Of a stretch of DNA of 64,000 nucleotides, positions 48,969-56,656 are shown piece by piece. The position numbers and the translations under genes are program-made. This DNA is from Candidatus Angelobacter sp. Gp1-AA117 (lineage in GTDB: Bacteria; Acidobacteriota; Terriglobia; Terriglobales; Acidobacteriaceae). The stretch lies in assembly GCA_003223515.1 (NCBI GenBank), contig QHVI01000015.1, positions 1 through 64,000 on the forward strand, written 5' to 3'. Under the pieces are notes generated by a model. It was not told the origin of the DNA and did not search any database. It worked only from the letters and a program-made list of their open reading frames with translations. Numbering within the stretch: position 1 is the stretch's first letter; each line of letters begins with the position of its first letter.

Positions 48969-51505
48969 TCATTGCCGCAGCAGTATTCACATTAGCTTCG
49001 ATTGTCACGGGTTGCGACCATTCATCCCATGCGGTTGTATCTAAATCTCAACCGCCTTCCCTGGATGCCGTTTACCGTGACGCAAATACCAAGTCTGACA
49101 CTGGCGAATTACCCGCTGCTATTGCACTTACGGAAGAGGGAATTCGCCGGACCCGGCAGAATGATATCGTCTGGAACTGGAAGTTTCGCGTGCTGGAAGC
49201 GGAAATCCGCCTCTGGCAGCGCCGCAGTGAAGAAGCCCTGAACCTTGTCAAACCAGGTGTTCCCGTTGCGCTCGCATCAGGGGAATTTGACTTTCGTGCC
49301 ACATTGACCCAGGCACGCGCTTATAACCTGCTTAACGATCCGGAGAATGCAGAAGCATTTTTAGCGAAGGCGAAAAAACTGGTGTCCGCTGTTCCCGAGT
49401 TCACGGGTGATCTTGCCCTGGCCGAGGCGACGCTGCTCTACGGTAAGCAGGCGCCGACAGTACAGCAGCAGCGGATCCTGATTGGCCGGCAGGAAAAGAA
49501 GCTGCAAGAAGCTCTGAATCTTGCCCGTCAATACAACAATAAGCTCTTAGAAGCCAAGGTCCTCGGCAGCCAGGGTCGCCTATATACGCAGCATAACCAG
49601 TTTGATGCAGCCCTGGGTCCATTGCAGGCATCGCTCGACATCAGTAATTCTCTGCATGCGGGGCATATTGCGGCGGCCACAGAACTCAATCTGGGCTGGA
49701 GCTATCTGGAAAAGGGTGACATTGACGGATCAGAGCGCTTCTTCGAGGATGCCCTCAAATTTTCCCGGCAAGCGGAAATGAATCTTATTGAAGATCCCAC
49801 TCTGAACAATCTGGGGAGAGTCAACCTGGCCCAGACGGATTATCCCGCTGCCAGGAATTATTACGAGTTGGCCCTGAAGATGGCTGAGCAGCTCAAAGAA
49901 AACGAGAACGCCGCCAACGTTTCCAACAATCTTGCCCTGGTGGCGCTGAAGACAGGACAGTTGGATGAAGCGGAGAGATACATCCAGCAAGCGGAGCGCT
50001 TCCTTAGCATCTACAAAAAGAAATCGAAAAATTCAATCCTTCCCGATGAGTTTTCTTACCGGCTGACGCAGGGTTCCATCGCCAATGCCCGAGGCCAATT
50101 CCCAACGGCTGAGAAGATGGTAAATAGCGTCATTCAGAATGCTATGACGCCTGGGCCGGTAAGGGCCGAGGCCAGGGGAGAGCTGGCCAATATTTATGCG
50201 GCTTCGAAACAGATCAGTAACGCGGAACGGCAATATCGCGCCGCCCTGAGGGCTTTCGACGCAGTCCGCAACTCAATGAAGGACAAAGAAAACCGGCTCG
50301 CATTTTCCGGCAGGGAAGTGGATTTTTACACGGATTACATCCGCTTCCTGATTGACCAAAACCGGCAGCCGGAGGCCTTGGGCATTGCGGAATTCATGCG
50401 GGCACGCACGCTGGAAGAGGGGCTCAATCCAGGAAGGAAGGCCCGGCCTGAAGCAGTGCCCATCCAGGCGGTGCAGGCATTCCTCAAGAAAAAGAAACAG
50501 GCGATATTCACGTATTGGCTGGCTCCCAAAACATCGTATCTTTGGGTCATTACACCCACTGCTTTCCAGTGTTTCTCTCTTCCTGACAAGCATGAGATAG
50601 AACAGAAAATTGAACAGTATCGGAAGGGCGTGATCACCACCAGCACTGGTCCGGATATTGAAGAACTTGGGCGCAGCTTATTTAACATGCTCGTCCAGCC
50701 TGCCCGGCAATTGCTTACGGGCGACATGACGCTCATCATCATTCCCGACGGCAAGCTGGGAAGAATGAATTTTGAAGCTCTCATTGAACCGGATCCGCAG
50801 GTCCGTTATTGGATTGAAGATGTGGAAGTCGTTAACGCCAGCTCTATTCAATTAGCAATAAGATCAAAAGCCGGGCCACTGCGCGGAGATGAACGGATGC
50901 TTGCCATGGGCAATGCCATGGCAGTGCCGAATCTCTTCCCTGAACTCCAAAATGCTCATGATGAACTCTACAAGGCTGCAAAGAATTTTCCGCCTGCTCA
51001 AAGGACCATCATTGAACGTGAGAAAGCCACCGCCTCAGCTTACAAAATGTCCACACCCGGCCAGTTCGGCGTGATGCACTTTGCTACACATGGCAGTATC
51101 AGCCTTACCCGGCCGCTGGATTCGGCCCTTATTCTGTCGCCCGATCCAGACCACAACTACAGGCTTTATGCGCGCGATATCCTTAAGTTCCCGCTGCACG
51201 CGGAACTCGTTACTTTTTCAGCTTGTTCAGGTGCAGGAGCAAGGACCTATAATGCTGAAGGTCTGGTTGGCTTGGCTTGGGCGTTTATCGGCGCAGGCGC
51301 ACACCAGGTCATTGCCGGGCTTTGGGATGTAGATGATTACGTGATACCTGATTTCATGAATGATTTTTATCGGGAACTAACCAGCAGCAAAAAGACGACA
51401 GTGTCTCGGGCCTTACGCGATGCCAAACTCCGTATGCTTCACATGAAAGACATACGCAGGTTTCCCAGATACTGGGCCTCACTTCAGTTATATACAGGTT
51501 CTTAA
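48800..51505 (+). CDS. TPR-CHAT caspase-like peptidase, lipoprotein
   Basis: From GTG 48800 the protein is 901 aa. GGAG lies eight bases upstream. The first ~55 residues are basic; a hydrophobic segment with lipobox IVTGC follows. Residues ~90-480 are tetratricopeptide repeats (for example AATELNLGWSYLEKGDIDGS). The C-terminal CHAT domain has catalytic His in MHFATHGS and Cys in TFSACSGAGA, ending GLWDVDD. CHAT proteins are caspase-fold proteases such as separase and the craspase TPR-CHAT. This one would act at the cell envelope. No ATG lies between 48800 and the signal segment, so the start is either this GTG, with a 169-bp overlap into the previous gene, or a non-standard codon near 48963. 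Confidence 0.85.
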   Translation: MWTNRSDSSIWDTLSGRTHDHSWDAPGHHVEGRVGFARWWQLWRRNRHRQRHRLSIIIAAAVFTLASIVTGCDHSSHAVVSKSQPPSLDAVYRDANTKSDTGELPAAIALTEEGIRRTRQNDIVWNWKFRVLEAEIRLWQRRSEEALNLVKPGVPVALASGEFDFRATLTQARAYNLLNDPENAEAFLAKAKKLVSAVPEFTGDLALAEATLLYGKQAPTVQQQRILIGRQEKKLQEALNLARQYNNKLLEAKVLGSQGRLYTQHNQFDAALGPLQASLDISNSLHAGHIAAATELNLGWSYLEKGDIDGSERFFEDALKFSRQAEMNLIEDPTLNNLGRVNLAQTDYPAARNYYELALKMAEQLKENENAANVSNNLALVALKTGQLDEAERYIQQAERFLSIYKKKSKNSILPDEFSYRLTQGSIANARGQFPTAEKMVNSVIQNAMTPGPVRAEARGELANIYAASKQISNAERQYRAALRAFDAVRNSMKDKENRLAFSGREVDFYTDYIRFLIDQNRQPEALGIAEFMRARTLEEGLNPGRKARPEAVPIQAVQAFLKKKKQAIFTYWLAPKTSYLWVITPTAFQCFSLPDKHEIEQKIEQYRKGVITTSTGPDIEELGRSLFNMLVQPARQLLTGDMTLIIIPDGKLGRMNFEALIEPDPQVRYWIEDVEVVNASSIQLAIRSKAGPLRGDERMLAMGNAMAVPNLFPELQNAHDELYKAAKNFPPAQRTIIEREKATASAYKMSTPGQFGVMHFATHGSISLTRPLDSALILSPDPDHNYRLYARDILKFPLHAELVTFSACSGAGARTYNAEGLVGLAWAFIGAGAHQVIAGLWDVDDYVIPDFMNDFYRELTSSKKTTVSRALRDAKLRMLHMKDIRRFPRYWASLQLYTGS

Positions 51506-52006
51506 TCAGGCCATTTTGACGCGCGTGGGCATCACCGCTACATCAGGCGACAATTGTTCTCCCGCCAATTCGATCTGCCACACGCCTTCGAAATCGATGA
51601 AGTAAGCTTCGAGGGACAGCTCTGGAATGACTGACTTGATATAAGCGGCTGCTTTTTGCAGATCTGCGCTATGGTGTTCTGCTTCCTTCTTGGGGTCATT
51701 ATCGAATGCCGTCAAGCCTCCGTACGCGCCGCAGTCAGAATGAACCATCAGCACGACTCTTTTTGCTCCATGCAGTCGCATGGCGATCCGGAGTTGGTCT
51801 ACCAGGAAAAGGCGGTTGCTCTCATAGTTGGGAGAGACCAGCGACTTTGCCCCGCCCGCAATGCGGATCGAATCCGCCTGCATGACTCCGATACGCTTCA
51901 GCAGCTTGCGGAAGCCAGGCTCAAAGCGGGCATCAAAACACCAGATGACAACAGCATCACAGATATAGAGTTCATGAGGAGAGCTGAAGTGCAGGACTTT
52001 ACGCAT
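51506..52006 (-). CDS. Beta-carbonic-anhydrase-like protein
   Basis: The 166-aa protein has the zinc ligands of beta-carbonic anhydrase in order: CFDAR (Cys and Asp-Arg dyad, near 23-27) and HSDCGAYGG (His and Cys, near 94-102). It is shorter than typical enzymes (200+ aa), and the residues between differ, with SIRIAGGAKSLVSP in place of the usual RNAGN pattern. It may be an enzyme or a relative that lost activity. Its stop codon abuts the CHAT gene stop; there is no operon partner. Confidence 0.75.
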   Translation of the reverse strand: MRKVLHFSSPHELYICDAVVIWCFDARFEPGFRKLLKRIGVMQADSIRIAGGAKSLVSPNYESNRLFLVDQLRIAMRLHGAKRVVLMVHSDCGAYGGLTAFDNDPKKEAEHHSADLQKAAAYIKSVIPELSLEAYFIDFEGVWQIELAGEQLSPDVAVMPTRVKMA

Positions 52007-52122
52007 AGTTACGTATCACAGAGGCTCAACGTTATTATCGCATGACAATGTTCGGCCAAATGTAAACAACAGTTTATCTGTTCCCTTTTAGGATTTTCGG
52101 CTGCAACACCTGCTTCCTTCTG

Positions 52123-54252
52123 TCATTTTGAGGCCAGTTTCTTTGTCTCCAGCGGCATAGAGCGCAGCCGCACCCCTGTAGCATGGAAGATGGCATTGCC
52201 AACCGCCGGAGCCAGACCCATGATTGGCGTCTCTCCTGCGCCCATGGACGGCGCATCTTTTCTGTCGATCAGTTCAACTTCGATCTGGGGAACATCGCGA
52301 AAACGTGGCACGCGGTAGTCTCTGAAATGAGGATTGAGGATGCGTCCATTTACAAAGTGAACCGTTTCAAACATTGCGCCGCCAATACCCTGGACGATCG
52401 CGCCGGAAATCTGGTTGCGCAGGCCGTTGGGATTGATGACCGCCCCGCAATCAAAGGCTTCAACCACGCGGACGATCTTTACCTCTCCCGCATTGCGATC
52501 GACGGTGACTTCAGCGCAGGTTGCAAAATAGCCGCCCTTTTCGAAGCCACCGGCAAGGCCAAATCCGTGATTCGCCCGTGCACGCTGCTTGCCCCAGCCA
52601 AACTTCGCGGCTGCGGTTTCAAAGACTGCCCGCAGGCGCGGGTCGGTAATGTTCTTCAGCCGAAACTGCAGCGGGTCCATGTGCAAGGCCTGCGCCAGTT
52701 CGTCCATGTGGGACTCGCGCGCGAAATGATTCGCAGTGCCCGCCAGACCGCGATACGAGCCTTGCCGCAGAGGATATTTCGTGGCATGAAATTCTATCTT
52801 CTGGTGGGGCACGTTGTAGGGCGTCTGAATAGCTGCAGGGCCGGAGTTGTAATTGTGGAACTCCCACGCGGCGAGTGTGCCGTCATTCTTCGCACCGCTC
52901 TTGATCTCAATGACTCCAGCCGGACGAAAATAAGCCCAGGTAAATTCCTCTTCGCGTGTCCAGACCAGTTTCACAGGCCGTCCGGCGGCCTTAGCCAGCC
53001 GGGCTGCTTCTACCGCAGCATCCCCGGTGTGCTTGCCTCCGTAAGCCGAGCCGGTATCAGGAACGATCACGCGCACGTGATCCAGGCTCAGGTGAAAGGC
53101 GCTGGCCAACTCTTCACGCACTGCGAATGGGCGCTGCGTCCCTGTCCAGACCGTCAGCCTGTCTTCGGTCCACTCGGCGACCGCGGCGCGTGGCTCCAGC
53201 GGCGCGTGAGCAATGTAGGCCACGGTGTAGGTCCCTGAGGCGGTCTTTGTCGCCGATGACATTCCCGTCTCTATCGAGCCAACGATATGGGCAGAGCGTC
53301 CTCCGAATCCGCCACCGCCTTCAGCTTCGGGATTCTTCTTCAGATAATCGAATAGTTCCGTTTCCGAGGGCTGCGCGGGCGCATTCCACTGGGCTTGCAG
53401 CAGGGAAAGAGCTTTCTGTGCCTGTTCAGAATCGGGTGCAACCACGCCCACAAAATTTCCATCACGGATCACGCGAACGTTGGGAAGCGCCTCTGCTGCG
53501 CGGCTGTCGAGTGAGACCAGTGTGGCATTGAACGCATTCGGGCGGAGCACCTTTCCGGTGAGCATCTGCAGACGGGCGATGTCAGAGGTGTACTGATGTG
53601 AGCCGGTAACAAATGCCGCGCCATCCACCTTTGTGGCTGCGGTTCCAGCAACGTGCCACTGTGTGGCCGGTGTCAATGAAGGATCTTGAGCGATGAGCTT
53701 GACCAGCTTTTGCCCGCCGGTCAGTTCACCATAACCAATCTTTTTGCCGCTCTGCGAAATGATAGTGGCATTGTCTGCCGAAAGTTTCGAGCGGTCTTCC
53801 TGCCACTTCCGGGCTGCCATATCGAGCAGCAGTTCGCGGGCGCTGGCCGCCATTTTTCGCAATTGGCTGCCCATTTGCGGCGTGCTGCGGCTGCCGAAGG
53901 TGCCCATGTCAAATGGCGTGAGCGCCGTATCGCCCATCACCATCGTGATCGAATTCAAAGGAGCGCGCAGCTCTTCGGCCACCTGTTGCGCCAAAGACGT
54001 GCGGATGTTCTGCCCCATCTCCACTTTTCCAGTGAAGACGGTGATCTTGCTGTCCGGAGCAATGTGCAGCCACGAGTCAACATCCTGGGAGGCGGACTCG
54101 CCGCGAAATCCGGCCCCTGATTCCTGCGTGAATGCTTTCGGTGCGCATAGTCCTACCACCAGGCCGGCGCCAACAAACTTGAAGAGGTCGCGGCGGCTGA
54201 CGGCAAACCCATACTGAAGACGTTCTATTTCATGCTGCTCGAGTTCAGTCAT
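52123..54252 (-). CDS. Molybdenum hydroxylase large subunit (isoquinoline 1-oxidoreductase beta/IorB-like)
   Basis: The 709-aa protein belongs to the xanthine dehydrogenase family molybdopterin-binding subunits. It has a twin-arginine-like segment near the N-terminus (VSRRDLFKFVGAGLVVG), so it may be exported folded or membrane-tethered. Features include GKVEMGQNIRTSLAQQVAEE, PDTGSAYGGKHTGDAAVEAA and the late GAGETPIMGLAPAVGNAIFH. ATG 54252 overlaps the stop of the small subunit gene (ATGA), which fixes the start; the longer frame from 54309 is rejected. The substrate, an N-heterocycle or aldehyde, is unknown. No cytochrome subunit gene is adjacent. Confidence 0.9.
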   Translation of the reverse strand: MTELEQHEIERLQYGFAVSRRDLFKFVGAGLVVGLCAPKAFTQESGAGFRGESASQDVDSWLHIAPDSKITVFTGKVEMGQNIRTSLAQQVAEELRAPLNSITMVMGDTALTPFDMGTFGSRSTPQMGSQLRKMAASARELLLDMAARKWQEDRSKLSADNATIISQSGKKIGYGELTGGQKLVKLIAQDPSLTPATQWHVAGTAATKVDGAAFVTGSHQYTSDIARLQMLTGKVLRPNAFNATLVSLDSRAAEALPNVRVIRDGNFVGVVAPDSEQAQKALSLLQAQWNAPAQPSETELFDYLKKNPEAEGGGGFGGRSAHIVGSIETGMSSATKTASGTYTVAYIAHAPLEPRAAVAEWTEDRLTVWTGTQRPFAVREELASAFHLSLDHVRVIVPDTGSAYGGKHTGDAAVEAARLAKAAGRPVKLVWTREEEFTWAYFRPAGVIEIKSGAKNDGTLAAWEFHNYNSGPAAIQTPYNVPHQKIEFHATKYPLRQGSYRGLAGTANHFARESHMDELAQALHMDPLQFRLKNITDPRLRAVFETAAAKFGWGKQRARANHGFGLAGGFEKGGYFATCAEVTVDRNAGEVKIVRVVEAFDCGAVINPNGLRNQISGAIVQGIGGAMFETVHFVNGRILNPHFRDYRVPRFRDVPQIEVELIDRKDAPSMGAGETPIMGLAPAVGNAIFHATGVRLRSMPLETKKLASK

Positions 54253-54713
54253 TTGCCTTTGCCTCCAGCTTTGTGGATGGCCGCCATGACGCGGGGATAA
54301 GTGCCGCACCGGCAGATATTGCCGTTCATGTGTTGTACGATCTGCTCATCGGTTGGATTAGGAGTGTTCTGCAGCAGGGCCACCGCAGACATGATCATTC
54401 CCGGCGTGCAGTAGCCGCATTGGAAAGCTTCCTCATCAAGAAAAGCCTGCTGCACCGGATGCAGGCTGCCGTTACGGCTGAGGCCTTCAATTGTAGAGAT
54501 TTTTTTGCCGATGGCCGAAGCTGCAGGCGTCCGGCAGGAGCGTACGGGTTTGCCATCCAGCAAGACCGTGCAGGCGCCACACTGGCCCTCGCCACAGCCA
54601 TATTTCGTTCCGGTCAGGCCCAGGCCATTGCGCAACACTGAAAGCAGGGATTCATCTGCAGCGGCTTCTGCCTGGAGTTGGCTTCCATTCACGAGCAGGG
54701 TGATTGTGGCCAT
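54249..54713 (-). CDS. [2Fe-2S] small subunit of molybdenum hydroxylase (IorA-like)
   Basis: The 154-aa protein has both iron-sulfur clusters: CGEGQCGACTVLLDG with the earlier Cys for the plant-type cluster, and QCGYCTPGMI plus NGNICRCGTYPRV for the second. Length and domain order are standard for IorA/CoxS-like subunits. It passes electrons from the large subunit to a downstream acceptor. It is the first gene of the two-gene operon. Confidence 0.93.
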   Translation of the reverse strand: MATITLLVNGSQLQAEAAADESLLSVLRNGLGLTGTKYGCGEGQCGACTVLLDGKPVRSCRTPAASAIGKKISTIEGLSRNGSLHPVQQAFLDEEAFQCGYCTPGMIMSAVALLQNTPNPTDEQIVQHMNGNICRCGTYPRVMAAIHKAGGKGK

Positions 54714-54784
54714 GGCTGTATTTTAGACCACAAATGCGACTTGCCTGTTTTTATGAACTTTGGCATCCGCCAGGGCTGGCAGGC

Positions 54785-54820
54785 AAAAAAGCCGGAGACA
54801 GACTCCCGTATGTCTCCGGC
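54785..54820 (-). terminator. Intrinsic terminator after the 157-aa protein gene
   Basis: GCCGGAGACA and TGTCTCCGGC form a perfect 10-bp stem with a 10-base loop. On the minus strand it is followed by TTTTTT, so it ends transcripts coming from 55470-54997. Confidence 0.88.
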
Positions 54821-54878
54821 GCGAGGAATGCGTTTCTCAACGTGCGCAAAAAATCAGGCTCATCCAGATAATTGCGAA

Positions 54879-54938
54879 GGAAACAGATTTGAGCAGGAGT
54901 TACTACCCCCTAGCACCACCTGCTCAAATTCTGTTTCC
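54879..54938. repeat. Long imperfect hairpin downstream of the 157-aa protein gene
   Basis: GGAAACAGATTTGAGCAGG (54879-54897) pairs with CCTGCTCAAATTCTGTTTCC (54919-54938) with a single one-base bulge, around a 21-base loop. It has no T tract, so it is not a simple terminator. It may protect the 3' end of the mRNA or be a small mobile palindrome. Confidence 0.6.
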
Positions 54939-54996
54939 GTTATATAAGGCGCAAAGCTCGTCCAAAAGGGATCATTTTTTTCAGTAATTTTTTAGA

Positions 54997-55470
54997 TCAA
55001 TCCCAAACTTCCCCGGTGGGAATGGCATCGACCAGCACCTGCGACACCACCACAACACTCGCTTCATTGAAGTCGTACTTATCCATGACCCGGCGGCTGC
55101 TGACCAGTCTCTTTTTGCCGCGGTCCATCAGGTAGATGTCTTCGGAATGCATGCCTCTCACCAGGATCGTGCCATTTTCAAGCGCCAGCCCCTCGGCTAT
55201 TTGGCTGACGGATTCAGACACGAGCAGGCCCTGGAAAACAGCATAGTCGTGGAACAGGTTCATGAAGGTAAGCGGGAAGGGAACCAGGCGGCGATAGCCT
55301 TTCCGGTCAATCACATAGATGGGTGTCTTGCCCGTGATCCGTACCTTGCATCCTGCTATCTCAGGCCGCGGTATGGCCGGTTCAGGTAGCAGAAAAGGGC
55401 TTTCCACCCTGGCAGCATCTACTGGAATTTCGTTGATAAATTGGAGCTGGGCGATTGCTGATGATGACAT
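54997..55470 (-). CDS. Protein with two IYxID-type repeat units, unknown
   Basis: The 157-aa protein contains two similar halves: KTPIYVIDRKGYRRLVPFPL (about 48-67) and SEDIYLMDRGKKRLVSSRRV (about 109-128). Each is followed by an F or YDF segment and a VVVSQ/VSES strand. This repeat occurs in proteins of varied function and I cannot assign a role. There is no signal peptide. It is probably the last gene of the group transcribed from the kinase locus, and ends at a strong terminator. Confidence 0.65.
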   Translation of the reverse strand: MSSSAIAQLQFINEIPVDAARVESPFLLPEPAIPRPEIAGCKVRITGKTPIYVIDRKGYRRLVPFPLTFMNLFHDYAVFQGLLVSESVSQIAEGLALENGTILVRGMHSEDIYLMDRGKKRLVSSRRVMDKYDFNEASVVVVSQVLVDAIPTGEVWD

Positions 55471-55612
55471 TGAATACTCCCTCTTTCCGGTACACCGGGC
55501 TTTGCTGATAAAGGCGGAAAAAGGGGGAAAAACAGACCGTAAATCTCAAAAACTGGCAGGGCGGATGAGAACCACCTCACCCGCCCCTTCTAAGTCACTG
55601 TAAATGAATGGC

Positions 55613-55948
55613 TTACTTGTTTTTTGGGTGGTGACCCTGGCCATGGCTGCCTGGCATAGGTGGATCGACAATAATGATCCCATCACCATCCCCAGCCGTG
55701 CCCTTCGTCCTGGCGCCTGTACCGCAGGAGGTGGTGTAGTTCCAATTACCCGAATTGTTCGCTACCTTTTCTTTTGTTTTACCCGGGGGCACCTTCACCG
55801 GGTTCTCATCGAAAGGCCCGGGATTAGTGAAAGTGATGGTGCATTCGCCGCTGCTTTTGTTATCGAATTTGATCTTATCGTTGTGCGGCACTGTCACAGA
55901 ACCGGGGCTGGGCTGACAACTGGAATTGATAGTGATGTCTTCTGCCAT
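55613..55948 (-). CDS. Small protein with GIIIVDPPMPG tail
   Basis: The 111-aa protein has a beta-rich first half (SVTVPHNDKIKFDNKSSGEC) and a tail GDGDGIIIVDPPMPGSHGQG, ending with His, Lys and Asn. The 138-aa protein encoded next upstream has the same GIIIVDPP motif. There is no signal peptide. I do not recognise the family. The pair may be substrates or partners of the Ser/Thr kinase encoded upstream on the same strand. Confidence 0.6.
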   Translation of the reverse strand: MAEDITINSSCQPSPGSVTVPHNDKIKFDNKSSGECTITFTNPGPFDENPVKVPPGKTKEKVANNSGNWNYTTSCGTGARTKGTAGDGDGIIIVDPPMPGSHGQGHHPKNK

Positions 55949-56142
55949 TGATAGATTTTCTCCTTGCGATGGGATTCACGTCTGAAGCAAGAACAGCAAT
56001 TCAAGATTCCGCTGAAATACCTGGTGTCCTGATAAAGACAGGAGCACTTCCTGATCAGCAGGTTGGCTGCTCAAGTCGTGCTCCTGTTCAATGTATCTAC
56101 CCGGTCAAGATGAGGCAATCATTTTTCTGCACTGACTGCTGC

Positions 56143-56559
56143 CTAACCAATTACCGCTTCCCGCTCCTGTTTCTTATGTTTGTGCTTGTCCTTGTGATCG
56201 TCATCGCCAGGCAGCGGAGGATCGACAATGATAATGCCCTGGCCGGGGTCATACGACTCCGTATCTTGTTGGGTGCCTGGTTGCGCCACTTGCGGTGCTG
56301 TTGGCGTACACCAATAGGTAATCTTCTGGAATGAAGTAGGCAATGCAAGGAGGAGAGCATAGGCCCTGCCGCCAGGACCAATGGTTAGGGTCTTGGGGGC
56401 GAAGCAGTGTGGGGGGAAGAAATTTCCAACCTGGCACGTTGCACTATCGAGCGTAGATCCCCATTCAATGACGTCTCCCACGCTCAGAGGACCTTCCAAG
56501 TCGTGTGGATCAAGTTGCAGCGTTTGATCGGTTTCGCTGATGGTTACCCGGTAGTTCAT
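56143..56559 (-). CDS. Small protein with GIIIVDPPLPG tail
   Basis: The 138-aa protein starts at ATG 56559 with AGGAGGG eight bases upstream; a longer start at 56580 is rejected. The body is beta-rich (MNYRVTISETDQTLQLDPHD). The tail GQGIIIVDPPLPGDDDHKDK is followed by a Lys/His-rich end. It shares the GIIIVDPP motif with the next protein and lies 97 bp downstream of the kinase gene on the same strand. Unknown function. Confidence 0.62.
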   Translation of the reverse strand: MNYRVTISETDQTLQLDPHDLEGPLSVGDVIEWGSTLDSATCQVGNFFPPHCFAPKTLTIGPGGRAYALLLALPTSFQKITYWCTPTAPQVAQPGTQQDTESYDPGQGIIIVDPPLPGDDDHKDKHKHKKQEREAVIG

Positions 56560-56656
56560 AAAACTTCCCTCCTTTTCCAAAAATTTCCAGGATTTCTTTC
56601 ATTCCATAAGGCGAAAAAGAGAGACAAAGAAGCCCACCATCGATATCAACTGGGGT

